DNA of 64,000 nt, taken from positions 124,001-188,000 of the forward strand of contig JAMHWD010000018.1 in the NCBI GenBank assembly GCA_035911135.1. Reading direction: 5' to 3'. The stretch comes from JAMHWD01 sp035911135 (GTDB lineage: Bacteria > Pseudomonadota > Alphaproteobacteria > Micavibrionales > Micavibrionaceae). The position numbers were made by a program, and so were the translations under genes. Below are positions 42,546-51,306 of this stretch, piece by piece. How positions within the stretch are numbered: the stretch's first letter is position 1; every line of letters begins with the position of its first letter. The notes below the pieces were generated by a model, which worked only from the letters and a program-made list of their open reading frames with translations, ran no database searches and was not told the origin of the DNA.

Positions 42546-43228
42546 TAATCCGGTGATGCCTTGGGGTCCGCCACGATCAAAAGTCGCGGCTGCGTATTGC
42601 CAACTGGCACGGAATGCAGAAAGGGCCTGCTGGCCTTGTTATGCGCCGCCGCGTGACGCCAGATATCCCCAAGATGCATATCAAAGGATTTTGCCTCTGG
42701 TTTGATCTGTGCGGGGACTCCGCCGCCCGGCGCAAGCACGACATCATCCGGCCGCCACCCCCGCGTTGAAGCCCCATGATAATTGACCAGCAAACGGTCC
42801 ATCATTTTTGCATTGCCCGCGCCGTCAATATGAGCGCTGCCCACAATATTCCTGCGCTGAACCCTGATCATCGGCTTGAAACCATGCTCTCTGAAGATCT
42901 CAATATCCGCACGAATTGTCTCAAGCGCCGCACGCCCGGCTGGCGTTTGCGCGGCCAGATTCGCATCCCTGAAAAAGCGGCTGATGGGCATATCTTCGTG
43001 TGCATAATCAGGCTTTATCCGGCCATAATTCTTATAGCGCAATTCCGGCGCGCTGCGGTGGCGATCCAGAACGCCTTGCGTTATGGCGGCATAATCCCCG
43101 TTTAAATCACGGCGCAGCAGGGCTACGTTTTTTTCATGGCTTAAAACGGCATCAAAAAGATCAGCCAGAGATCCCACAATCAACACATTTTCCGGGTAAG
43201 GGCTCGCGTGGTCGGGCTGTGTCGGCAT
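42542..43228 (-). CDS. Antisense orphan, possibly DUF1826-like
   Basis: 228 residues, soluble. The region VGSAHIDGAGNAKMMDRLLV followed by NYHGASTRGWRPDDV resembles the H-x-D...RLL-x-x-Y-x-G-x-x-T-x-W core of DUF1826 proteins, a poorly characterised family. This match is by eye and tentative. Convergent with motA (overlapping by 4 bp) and divergent from flbD, so it interrupts the flagellar cluster on the opposite strand. No evidence of a motility role. Confidence 0.65.
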   Translation of the reverse strand: MPTQPDHASPYPENVLIVGSLADLFDAVLSHEKNVALLRRDLNGDYAAITQGVLDRHRSAPELRYKNYGRIKPDYAHEDMPISRFFRDANLAAQTPAGRAALETIRADIEIFREHGFKPMIRVQRRNIVGSAHIDGAGNAKMMDRLLVNYHGASTRGWRPDDVVLAPGGGVPAQIKPEAKSFDMHLGDIWRHAAAHNKASRPFLHSVPVGNTQPRLLIVADPKASPDY

Positions 43229-43322
43229 AGTTACTCGCTTTAAAAAATGGTCTATTTTTCGGTTTAATGGGGGATTGCAATGACATATAATGGAATTTCA
43301 TTCGTAATTTCAAGGAATAACC

Positions 43323-44732
43323 ATGCGTTTAATGATCATCGGGCAACTGGAAGGCTATATCAGCGAGGCGGGCAAAATCGCCCACCAGAAGGGCGCGAAA
43401 GTCATCCATTGCGAGGACACGGCGCAAGCCATCGGCGCGTTGCTGAACGGGCGCGGCGCGGATCTGGTGATGATCGATGTAAAACAGAAAATCCGTGAGT
43501 TCATCGACCGCCTGGATGCCGAGCGCATTCACATGCCGGTGGTGGCCTGCGGGATTGGTACGGATGCCAGATCGGCCGTCAAAGCCATTCAGGAAGGCGC
43601 AAAAGAATATGTACCCCTGCCCCCTGATTCCGAACTGATCGCCGCCGTCCTTGCCGCGGTGACCGAAGAATCCAGCACCATGATCGCGGGCGATCCGGTG
43701 ATGCAAAATGTCGTCAAGCTGGCCGATAAGATTGCCCCATCCGAGGCCACTGTCCTGATTACCGGAGAATCGGGAACGGGCAAGGAAGTGATGTCGCAAT
43801 ATATCCACCGCAAATCCAAACGCGCCAACGGCCCCTTTATTGCCGTCAACTGCGCGGCCATCCCCGAAAACCTTCTGGAATCAGAGCTGTTCGGCCATGA
43901 AAAAGGTGCCTTCACCGGCGCGGCATCGCGCAGGATTGGCAAATTCGAAGAGGCCCATACCGGCACAATTTTGCTGGATGAAATCACCGAGATGCATATC
44001 TCGCTGCAGGCCAAATTGCTGCGCGCCATTCAGGAGCGCGAGATTACCCGCGTCGGCAGCAATGATCCGGTGAAGGTCGATGTGCGGATTATCGCCACAT
44101 CCAACCGCAATTTGCAGGATTCGGTGAACAAGAAAGAATTCCGCGAAGACCTTTATTTCCGCCTGAATGTGGTGAACATCCCCCTGCCCGCCTTGCGCGA
44201 ACGGCCCAAGGACGTTCTGGTCCTGGCGCAGTTTTTTGCCGATAAATATGCCGATGCCAATGGCGTGCCAAAGAAAAAACTCTCCAAAGGGGCTGAAAGC
44301 CTGCTGCAGGCCTATCCATGGCGCGGCAATATCCGCGAGCTGGAAAACACCATGCACCGCGCCATCATCGTATCCATGGAAGATGAGCTGGAGGCCGATG
44401 CCATCCATCTGCAGGACGCTTCATTCGCAGGCGTGTCCGTTCCGGTGCAGAGCGCTCCTGCCGCCGCGCCTGCAACTGCCGCAGCCCCGGCCACAGAACA
44501 AAAGCCCCCGGCATCAGCCGGCGTGAAAAATCCGGGCGGCGTCGAATCGCTGATCGGACGGAGCATGGCCGATGTCGAGCGCGACCTGATTATCAACACG
44601 CTGGATCATTGCCTTGGCAACCGCACCCATGCGGCCAATATTCTGGGCATCTCGATCCGTACGCTGCGGAACAAGCTTTCCCAGTATAAGGATGAGGGAA
44701 TCGACGTCCCGGAATCCAAGTCCGGAACCTGA
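43323..44732 (+). CDS. flbD: Sigma-54-dependent flagellar activator FlbD
   Basis: 469 residues. Receiver-like N-terminal domain (1-115) with D52 present but the acidic pair at the N-terminus missing, typical of FlbD. AAA+ sigma-54 activation domain (about 122-355) with Walker A GESGTGKE (148-155), GAFTGA (195-200) and arginine-finger region. Fis-type HTH at the C-terminus (CLGNRTHAANILGISIRTLR). An Ala/Pro linker (about 378-400) precedes the HTH. FlbD drives class III/IV flagellar promoters and is modulated by FliX, also encoded here. AAGGA ribosome site. Ended by an intrinsic terminator. Confidence 0.94.
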   Translation: MRLMIIGQLEGYISEAGKIAHQKGAKVIHCEDTAQAIGALLNGRGADLVMIDVKQKIREFIDRLDAERIHMPVVACGIGTDARSAVKAIQEGAKEYVPLPPDSELIAAVLAAVTEESSTMIAGDPVMQNVVKLADKIAPSEATVLITGESGTGKEVMSQYIHRKSKRANGPFIAVNCAAIPENLLESELFGHEKGAFTGAASRRIGKFEEAHTGTILLDEITEMHISLQAKLLRAIQEREITRVGSNDPVKVDVRIIATSNRNLQDSVNKKEFREDLYFRLNVVNIPLPALRERPKDVLVLAQFFADKYADANGVPKKKLSKGAESLLQAYPWRGNIRELENTMHRAIIVSMEDELEADAIHLQDASFAGVSVPVQSAPAAAPATAAAPATEQKPPASAGVKNPGGVESLIGRSMADVERDLIINTLDHCLGNRTHAANILGISIRTLRNKLSQYKDEGIDVPESKSGT

Positions 44733-44760
44733 AATAACCGTTAAATTACAATACATTAAG

Positions 44761-44786
44761 GGTGCATTTGAAAATGCACCTTTTTT
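44761..44786 (+). terminator. Intrinsic terminator after flbD
   Basis: GGTGCATT-TGAA-AATGCACC followed by six T, 28 bp after the flbD stop. Confidence 0.85.
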
Positions 44787-44863
44787 CATGTACACTAAAG
44801 AAAAAATAAATATCAAAAAATAAAAAAACTAAACGCGGTGTTATAAGAGAAGGTGTTGTTTAT

Positions 44864-46198
44864 ATGGGTCTATCCAATCTTTTTGGCATTAGTGCCAAGC
44901 TGAATTCTTTCCAGGATGCATTGACAGTGATGCGCCTTGCCATGAGCGGGCAGGATCCGAATGAAATCGACTTCTCACAACTCTCCCCCGATACGCGCAC
45001 ATCGCTGATCTCTCTGGCCAATAATTTTATCGGCCCGGATACAACACCCGATAACGGCGTGGACGAACCGCTGCTGCAATTTGTTCGTGGACAAATGGAT
45101 ACGATCAAGGCCCATTTGCGCGAAAATCCTACGGCCATTGTTGACTTCGTCATGGAGATGGATGGTCAGGAAATCAAAGATCAATTAACCGCCAATCCGC
45201 AATCCATCCAGCCGATTGTTGATACGATTACCCAGCAGCTCTCGCAGCAGACTTTTGCCCAGCTGATGACAGGTCAGGGCATTACGCCTGAGACCGCCGC
45301 CACCATTCCGGCCAGCATCGGCGCACAAAAAATTGAAAATCTCGATCTGACGAATGTATCCAACGAAGATTTAAGAACACTGGTCGGCACATTGCCCCCG
45401 CCAATGTTTGCCAATGTCATGGAAGGCCTGAACAAGGCCATAACAGACCGCGGCGGCGAAGCCATGGAAATGCCGACGGCTAATACGGCAGAAGCCCGCC
45501 TGCAAGCCTTTGATGCGGCCGTTGATCGCATCGAGAGCGTGGCTTTGGTTACGCCAGCCGGGCAAGAACCCGCCCCGCAGGCGGAAGAAGGTTTCTTTGC
45601 CGGCCTTGTTAGCAGCGCCCAAACAATGATTGCCCAAGCCGCGCCCAATAATCCCGCCATTCAAGCGCAGATCGAGCAAGGCGTGGCCACTGAGGTTTAT
45701 GCCGGCGTTCGCAAAGGGATCATGGATGCCATCACGCCAATCCGCACTGGCGAAGTGAATATTGCCACGATGGAGCCCGCCCAGATTGAATCCCTTCTGC
45801 GAAGCAACAGGCCGGCAATTGAGAATTACATGAAGGACCCCAATAACTGGGATTCCATCGAACAACTGATCACCGCAGAGCGCCTTGCCAAGGACCGCGA
45901 AAAATTCCTGGATGCCGCCCTGCCCGCAATTTCAGCCGAAGCCATCGGCGGTTTTCAGAATATCCTGAGCAATTTCCCGGGTCTGGGCGGGATCATCCAG
46001 ACTTTTCTTGGCTTTATCGAAGGCTTTATTGGCCGCTTCATGCCGGATCAAACGCCTGATCCTGAAGTTGTCGGTCCAACCACAGAGCCAGACCCGGCGC
46101 AGACCGCGCCCGGAGCTGATCCTGCAGCAGCCGAAGTGGCTGCTGCCGAGACGGAACGCCGGACACAGCCAGCTGCCGGCACGACGCCATCAGTCTGA
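44864..46198 (+). CDS. Orphan protein between flbD and flhA
   Basis: 444 residues, no signal peptide, family not recognised. Mostly predicted helix with many short amphipathic segments (for example QPIVDTITQQLSQQTFAQLM and VATEVYAGVRKGIMDAI). A moderately hydrophobic stretch GLGGIIQTFLGFIEGFIG lies near residues 373-390. The tail (about 395-444) is Pro/Ala/Thr/Glu-rich and probably disordered. Between the flbD terminator and flhA on the same strand, so it may be a lineage-specific secreted or export-associated protein; this is only positional inference. Confidence 0.75.
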   Translation: MGLSNLFGISAKLNSFQDALTVMRLAMSGQDPNEIDFSQLSPDTRTSLISLANNFIGPDTTPDNGVDEPLLQFVRGQMDTIKAHLRENPTAIVDFVMEMDGQEIKDQLTANPQSIQPIVDTITQQLSQQTFAQLMTGQGITPETAATIPASIGAQKIENLDLTNVSNEDLRTLVGTLPPPMFANVMEGLNKAITDRGGEAMEMPTANTAEARLQAFDAAVDRIESVALVTPAGQEPAPQAEEGFFAGLVSSAQTMIAQAAPNNPAIQAQIEQGVATEVYAGVRKGIMDAITPIRTGEVNIATMEPAQIESLLRSNRPAIENYMKDPNNWDSIEQLITAERLAKDREKFLDAALPAISAEAIGGFQNILSNFPGLGGIIQTFLGFIEGFIGRFMPDQTPDPEVVGPTTEPDPAQTAPGADPAAAEVAAAETERRTQPAAGTTPSV

Positions 46199-46308
46199 TA
46201 GCCCGATAAAAACCTTTTTCGCAAGGGTTTGCCTATTTGTCCGCATAGCGGTAAAATGGAATGGGAAACATTCGTTTTCCATTCTTTTGCATATTTGAAA
46301 TCACGCTT

Positions 46309-48468
46309 ATGGCCACGCCCAATCTGCCAGCTGCCAGACCTTCCGCGCCCCCGCCTGCAACCGGGCGGGCTGGCGCCGCCATGGGCCGCGCCGGCAGCGC
46401 AGCTGCCAGTCTTTACCGCCCCGATGTCTTATTTGCGCTGGGCATTATCTGTATTTTGCTCTTTATGCTGGTCCCTGTGCCGCCGCTGCTGCTGGATCTG
46501 GGATTATCACTCTCGGTCAGCGCCTCGGTGATGATTTTGATGCTGGTGCTCTTCATCCAGCGCCCGCTTGATCTCTCCAGCTTTCCGACAATCCTGCTGG
46601 TGGTGACATCCTTGCGTCTGGGCCTGAACGTAGCCTCGACCCGCCTGATCCTGTCCGAAGGCCATACCGGCACCGATGCCGCCGGCCATATTATTGAATC
46701 CTTCGGTCATTTCATGATTCAAGGCAATTACATCGTCGGCGGTATCGTTTTTGCCATTCTGGTCATCGTGAACTTTGTCGTGGTCACAAAAGGTTCTGGC
46801 CGTATCGCCGAAGTCGCCGCGCGTTTTACACTGGATGCCATGCCCGGCAAGCAAATGGCCATTGATGCCGATTTATCCGCCGGCCTGATCAACGAGGAAG
46901 AAGCCAAGCGCCGCCGCAAGGATCTGGAGCAGGAGAGCACATTTTTCGGGGCCATGGACGGCGCGGCGAAATTCGTGCGCGGCGATGCGGTCGCCGGGCT
47001 TTTGATTACTTTCGTCAACGTGATCGGCGGGATTATTATCGGCACGATTTCCCATGGTCTGTCGCTGCAGGAAGCGGCCTCGACATACACGCTTTTGACA
47101 ATCGGCGATGGCCTGGTCAGCCAGATTCCGGCCCTGATTGTCTCGATCGCCGCAGGTTTTCTGGTCTCCAAGGCCGGGGTTGAAGGCTCCGCCGATCAGG
47201 CCCTTGTCGATCAGTTCAGCCGGTATCCGATGGCGCTGGCCATGAGCAGCGGCTTGATGCTGGCGCTGGCCATCGTGCCCGGCATTCCCTTCGTGCCCTT
47301 TGCAATATTTTCCGCTATTTTAGGCGGGCTTGCCTTCATGGCCTTCCAGCGGCAGGAGGTTGAAAAGCAAAAAGCCGAGGCCGCAGCCATTGCCGCAATG
47401 CCCGGCGCAGGTGGTCCTGTTAAACCCGCCGAAGAGCCAATTTCCAAGGCCCTCGCCATGGATACGATACGCCTCGAAATGGGCTATGGCCTCCTCCCCC
47501 TCGTCCAGAGCGAGGGCGGCGGCAACAAACTCACCGACCAGATCAAGGGTCTGCGCCGCCAGCTCGCCGAGGATATGGGATATGTTCTGCCGGCGGTGCG
47601 GATTCAGGATAACCTCCAGCTCCCCTCCCAGACTTATGTCGTGCGGATCAAGGAAATCGAGGCGGGCCGAGGCGATGTGCGCCCCGGCATGATGATGTGC
47701 ATGGACCCAACCGGCGCGCCCATTACCCTGCCCGGCGAGAGCACCACCGAACCGACCTTTGGCCTGCCCGCCATGTGGATTGATGAGCGTTACAAGGAAG
47801 AGGCCCTGTTCAAGGGGTATACTGTCGTTGATGCGCCCACCGTCATCACCACGCATATCACCGAGATTATCAAAGATAATATGCCGGATCTGCTCTCCTA
47901 TTCCGAGACGCAGAAACTGCTGGATGAACTGCCCAAGGAATATCAGAAACTGGTCGGTGACGTGATCCCGTCCATGCTCAATATCGGCGGGCTGCAGCGC
48001 GTGCTGCAAAATCTTTTATCCGAACGCATCTCGATCCGCGACCTGCCGACAATTCTGGAAGGGATCGCCGAGGCCGCAAGCTATACAAAAAACACCGCCT
48101 TTGTGACCGAGCATGTGCGCACACGCCTCTCGCGCCAGATTTGCGATGCCAATATCAATGGCAAGGGCTTCGTGCCGCTGCTCACCCTCTCCCCGGAATG
48201 GGAGCAAGCCTTTGGCGATGCGCTGGTCGGGGATGGCGAAGAAAAACAACTCGCCATGCCGCCATCAAGATTACAGGATTTTATCGCCTCGGTCCGCGCG
48301 GCCTTTGACGAGATGTCGGCGCAAGGCGAAATGCCGGTGCTGCTGACCTCCCCTGCCATCCGCCCCTATGTCCGCAGCGTGATCGAGAGATTCCGGCCGC
48401 AGACCGTTGTGCTTTCGCAAAATGAAATCCACCCCAAGGCCCGCATCAGAACATTCGGGCAGGTGTAG
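46309..48468 (+). CDS. flhA: Flagellar export gate protein FlhA
   Basis: FlhA forms the nonameric cytoplasmic ring of the export gate. 719 residues from the ATG at 46309; an in-frame ATG at 46261 adds 16 residues with an atypical sequence, and neither has a good ribosome site. About eight membrane helices in the first half, with the FHIPEP-family block FPTILLVVTSLRLGLNVAST and DAMPGKQMAIDADLSAGLI. The cytoplasmic domain contains MGYGLLPLVQSEGGGNKLTD and ISIRDLPTILEGIAEAA. Precedes flhF and flhG with an antisense orphan between. Confidence 0.97.
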   Translation: MATPNLPAARPSAPPPATGRAGAAMGRAGSAAASLYRPDVLFALGIICILLFMLVPVPPLLLDLGLSLSVSASVMILMLVLFIQRPLDLSSFPTILLVVTSLRLGLNVASTRLILSEGHTGTDAAGHIIESFGHFMIQGNYIVGGIVFAILVIVNFVVVTKGSGRIAEVAARFTLDAMPGKQMAIDADLSAGLINEEEAKRRRKDLEQESTFFGAMDGAAKFVRGDAVAGLLITFVNVIGGIIIGTISHGLSLQEAASTYTLLTIGDGLVSQIPALIVSIAAGFLVSKAGVEGSADQALVDQFSRYPMALAMSSGLMLALAIVPGIPFVPFAIFSAILGGLAFMAFQRQEVEKQKAEAAAIAAMPGAGGPVKPAEEPISKALAMDTIRLEMGYGLLPLVQSEGGGNKLTDQIKGLRRQLAEDMGYVLPAVRIQDNLQLPSQTYVVRIKEIEAGRGDVRPGMMMCMDPTGAPITLPGESTTEPTFGLPAMWIDERYKEEALFKGYTVVDAPTVITTHITEIIKDNMPDLLSYSETQKLLDELPKEYQKLVGDVIPSMLNIGGLQRVLQNLLSERISIRDLPTILEGIAEAASYTKNTAFVTEHVRTRLSRQICDANINGKGFVPLLTLSPEWEQAFGDALVGDGEEKQLAMPPSRLQDFIASVRAAFDEMSAQGEMPVLLTSPAIRPYVRSVIERFRPQTVVLSQNEIHPKARIRTFGQV

Positions 48469-48475
48469 TCAGAGC

Positions 48476-49174
48476 CTATCCCCGCCCCGGCAACGGGATA
48501 ATTTCGGCTTCACAATTCCGTTTCAGGCCGTCCCGTTTCGGTGTAAAGGCAATGACATCAGCCTTGATAGCCTCATAGCGTTCATTAAATGTCCGCACCA
48601 CCCAGTCATAGCGCTGCTGAGGCGTGGGATGCAATGAATCCGGTTTTCGCATCGCGCCGCAAGCCAGTTGATAAACGGCAAATTCCGCTGCGCGCTGCGT
48701 AAAGGCCTTTGGGAAATGACGCCCACCGCTTTTCAGGTGATCGCGCTCCAGCATCTCCACAAAATCAGGCTGGTTATCCGAATTCCATTTGAAATTGGCC
48801 GATTCCGAAGCCGTATTAACCTGCCGTCCAAACTCGAATTGCATCAGGCTGCGTTTGATTGAACACGGAATACCGCCGCCAACGCGATCATAATGCGTAA
48901 GATAGGCAAGCCCGAACTCGGCATCTTCCAGCGCATCATTATCAATTGCCATACGGCAGATCATCAGCATGCGCTGCGCCCGCAAGGCAGGGCTTGTGAT
49001 ATGATGGCAATTCTCCAGATCGCGCACAATGCGGGAATCCCGGCGCTGGAACGGCGGATCATAAGGCGCAGGACCAGGCGCTGGCGGGCCGGCCAAAGCC
49101 TTTTCCCAGGCCTTCATAAGATTAAGTGTTGTCTGCAGCCATAGCTGCCCCCAATAAAGCGGTAACATTGCCAA
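48476..49174 (-). CDS. Antisense orphan between flhA and flhF
   Basis: 232 residues, soluble, no family recognised. Helical repeats are suggested in ITSPALRAQRMLMICRMAID and DAEFGLAYLTHYDRV; three Cys are scattered. The N-terminus (LPLYWGQLWLQTTLNLMKAW) is moderately hydrophobic but not a clear signal. Convergent with flhA (7 bp between stops) and divergent from flhF, breaking the usual flhA-flhF adjacency. No link to motility can be shown. Confidence 0.7.
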   Translation of the reverse strand: MAMLPLYWGQLWLQTTLNLMKAWEKALAGPPAPGPAPYDPPFQRRDSRIVRDLENCHHITSPALRAQRMLMICRMAIDNDALEDAEFGLAYLTHYDRVGGGIPCSIKRSLMQFEFGRQVNTASESANFKWNSDNQPDFVEMLERDHLKSGGRHFPKAFTQRAAEFAVYQLACGAMRKPDSLHPTPQQRYDWVVRTFNERYEAIKADVIAFTPKRDGLKRNCEAEIIPLPGRG

Positions 49175-49224
49175 GTCCCTGTTTTTTATTATTCGTTACC
49201 ATAATATTTATGGTTTTTCAAATT

Positions 49225-49233
49225 TTATCCACA
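49225..49233 (+). promoter_or_regulatory. Perfect DnaA box upstream of flhF
   Basis: TTATCCACA, 98 bp before the flhF ATG, in the 156-bp AT-rich gap shared with the antisense orphan. Confidence 0.5.
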
Positions 49234-49330
49234 ATAGTGGATTCACATACGCTTTGTTTAGATTTAAACTGTAGAATAAGGATTCTAGCAAATCTATAAT
49301 TTTAACTACGAAGTGTGATTCCACAAATCC

Positions 49331-50410
49331 ATGCGGCTGAAATCATTCTATGCCAAAACCATGACAGAGGCGATGCAAATGGTACGAGAGACCCTCGGCG
49401 AAGATGCCGTAATCGTTGCCACCCGCGAGGAAAAAGGCGGCAAGTCAGTGCGCGTGACCGCGGCTATTGATCCCGGCTATGGTTCGCCTGCCTTTGAGGT
49501 TGGCCCTGCCGATGATACCGATGGCGGCTGGCTGCAATACGACACCGAAGACGAGGAAAACGCCGTCACCGAAGAAATCACCGAGGCCATGCTACGCCAT
49601 GGCGTGCCGGAAGATGTCATGGATCAGGTTATATCCTGCGCGACCGTTATTGGGCTTGAACAGCCGGGCGTTGCGTTGATTGCCGCGCTGGAGCATCTGT
49701 TCAACTTCATGCCCCTGCCGCAAAAATCATTCAAAAAACCTATCGTCCTGATCGGCCCACCCGGCGGCGGCAAGACGCTGGCGGCCGCAAAGCTCGCCGC
49801 GCGCGGCGTAATGGCCGGCCAGAATGTCGGCGTTATTACCACAGATACGGTCCGCGCCGGCGGTATCGAACAATTACAATCCTTCACCAAGCTTTTGGGC
49901 ATTGACCTGAAGAAGGCCAAGAATGAGAAAGAATTTGCCCATCATATTGATGCGCTTTCGGATTGTGACCAGCTGATTATCGATACGCAAGGCGTCAATC
50001 CGTTCAACCGCGAAGATATCCGCGGCGCGGCCATTTATCTGGGCGCGGCGGATGTCGAACCCGTTCTGGTCATGCCGGCCGGTCTTGATGCCGATGAATC
50101 AGGCGAGATCGCCCGCGCCTTCGCCTCACTGGGCGCAAATCTCCTGATGCCAAGCCGTATCGACATGGCACGCCGTCTGGGCGGTCTGCTCTCGGCGGCA
50201 CATCACGGATCCCTTTCCTTCACAGATGCCGGCAATAGTCCTAAAGTGGCCGAAGGATTGCTGCAGATCACACCATCTTCTCTGGCCCGCCTCCTGATGC
50301 CGGGCGGCTATGCCGATAATGCCGCATCATCTTCCTCGCGTAACCCTGCCGCTGACAGAACAAAGACCTCATCCGATATAAAAGACAAGCGCACGAGATT
50401 AAGACAATGA
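49331..50410 (+). CDS. flhF: Flagellar placement SRP-type GTPase FlhF
   Basis: FlhF sets the polar site and number of flagella. 359 residues. Family N-terminus MRLKSFYAKTMTEAMQMVRE, a B-domain, and the SRP G domain with P-loop GPPGGGKT (142-149), TTDTVRAGGIEQLQSF and IIDTQG (G3, normally DTAG). The G4 position reads SRID instead of TKxD, so guanine specificity may differ; similar variants occur in alphaproteobacteria as far as I recall. The gene overlaps flhG by 4 bp. Confidence 0.92.
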   Translation: MRLKSFYAKTMTEAMQMVRETLGEDAVIVATREEKGGKSVRVTAAIDPGYGSPAFEVGPADDTDGGWLQYDTEDEENAVTEEITEAMLRHGVPEDVMDQVISCATVIGLEQPGVALIAALEHLFNFMPLPQKSFKKPIVLIGPPGGGKTLAAAKLAARGVMAGQNVGVITTDTVRAGGIEQLQSFTKLLGIDLKKAKNEKEFAHHIDALSDCDQLIIDTQGVNPFNREDIRGAAIYLGAADVEPVLVMPAGLDADESGEIARAFASLGANLLMPSRIDMARRLGGLLSAAHHGSLSFTDAGNSPKVAEGLLQITPSSLARLLMPGGYADNAASSSSRNPAADRTKTSSDIKDKRTRLRQ

Positions 50411-51243
50411 CCGATATGACACTCAAATCACCGCCGCCACCTGCGAACGCCATGCCGACATTCCGGCGCGGCAACAACATTATCGCTGTGGCTTCCGGCA
50501 AAGGGGGCGTTGGCAAGACATGGTTTTCCATCACTCTCGCGCACGCGCTGGCGCGCATGGGCAAAAAAGTATTGCTGTTTGATGGGGATCTTGGCCTTGC
50601 GAACGTCGATGTGCAACTGGGATTGATGCCCAAGCGCGATCTGAACGATGTGATCCGCGGCCGTCTGAGCCTTGATAAAGTCGTGCAGGAATTTGAAGAT
50701 GGCGGATTTGATATCATTGCCGGACGTTCCGGACAGGCCTCTCTTTCGGCCCTGCCCTCCCAGCGCCTTGCCATGCTGCGCGACCAGCTGCTGGATCTCT
50801 CCGGTGAATATGATGTCGTCATTGCCGATCTTGGCGCGGGTGTTGACCGCACCGTTCGCATGTTCTCCTCCGCCGCCACGCGCACAGCCTTGATTACAAC
50901 GGATGAGCCGACATCCCTTACCGATGCCTATGCCTTTATCAAGCTTGGCAATGCGGCGGGGCTGTCCAAAAATATCAGCATCGTCGTGAATATGGCCTCC
51001 AGCGTTACGGAAGGCGAGCGCACATACAAGACATTGCTCAAGGCCTGCGAGAATTTCCTGCGCCTCAAGCCGCCTATGGCCGGCATGGTGCGTTCGGACC
51101 CGCGCGTCAAGGAAAGCATCCGTCACCAGACACCGATCCTGATGCGATCCCCCAATACCGAGGCCGCAGAAGATATCGAAAAAATTGCCAAGAATATCTG
51201 GGAATCCTTAAAGGAAACGCAGAAAACCATGGCAACGGGCTAA
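50407..51243 (+). CDS. flhG: Flagellar number regulator FlhG (MinD/ParA-type ATPase)
   Basis: FlhG antagonises FlhF and limits flagellar number. 278 residues. Deviant Walker A GKGGVGKT at 31-38 after VASGKGG, the switch I-type DGDLGLANVDVQLG, and YDVVIADLGAGVD (Walker B). A membrane-targeting amphipathic helix is expected at the C-terminus (IEKIAKNIWESLKE). The 20-residue N-terminal tail with the FRRG segment may contact FlhF. ATGA overlap with flhF indicates coupling. Confidence 0.93.
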   Translation: MTDMTLKSPPPPANAMPTFRRGNNIIAVASGKGGVGKTWFSITLAHALARMGKKVLLFDGDLGLANVDVQLGLMPKRDLNDVIRGRLSLDKVVQEFEDGGFDIIAGRSGQASLSALPSQRLAMLRDQLLDLSGEYDVVIADLGAGVDRTVRMFSSAATRTALITTDEPTSLTDAYAFIKLGNAAGLSKNISIVVNMASSVTEGERTYKTLLKACENFLRLKPPMAGMVRSDPRVKESIRHQTPILMRSPNTEAAEDIEKIAKNIWESLKETQKTMATG

Positions 51244-51306
51244 GCTTTTTTTCGTATTTTCAATCTCTTATAATATCCTCAAACCAAGGCATGTTATAAT
51301 GGCCTT

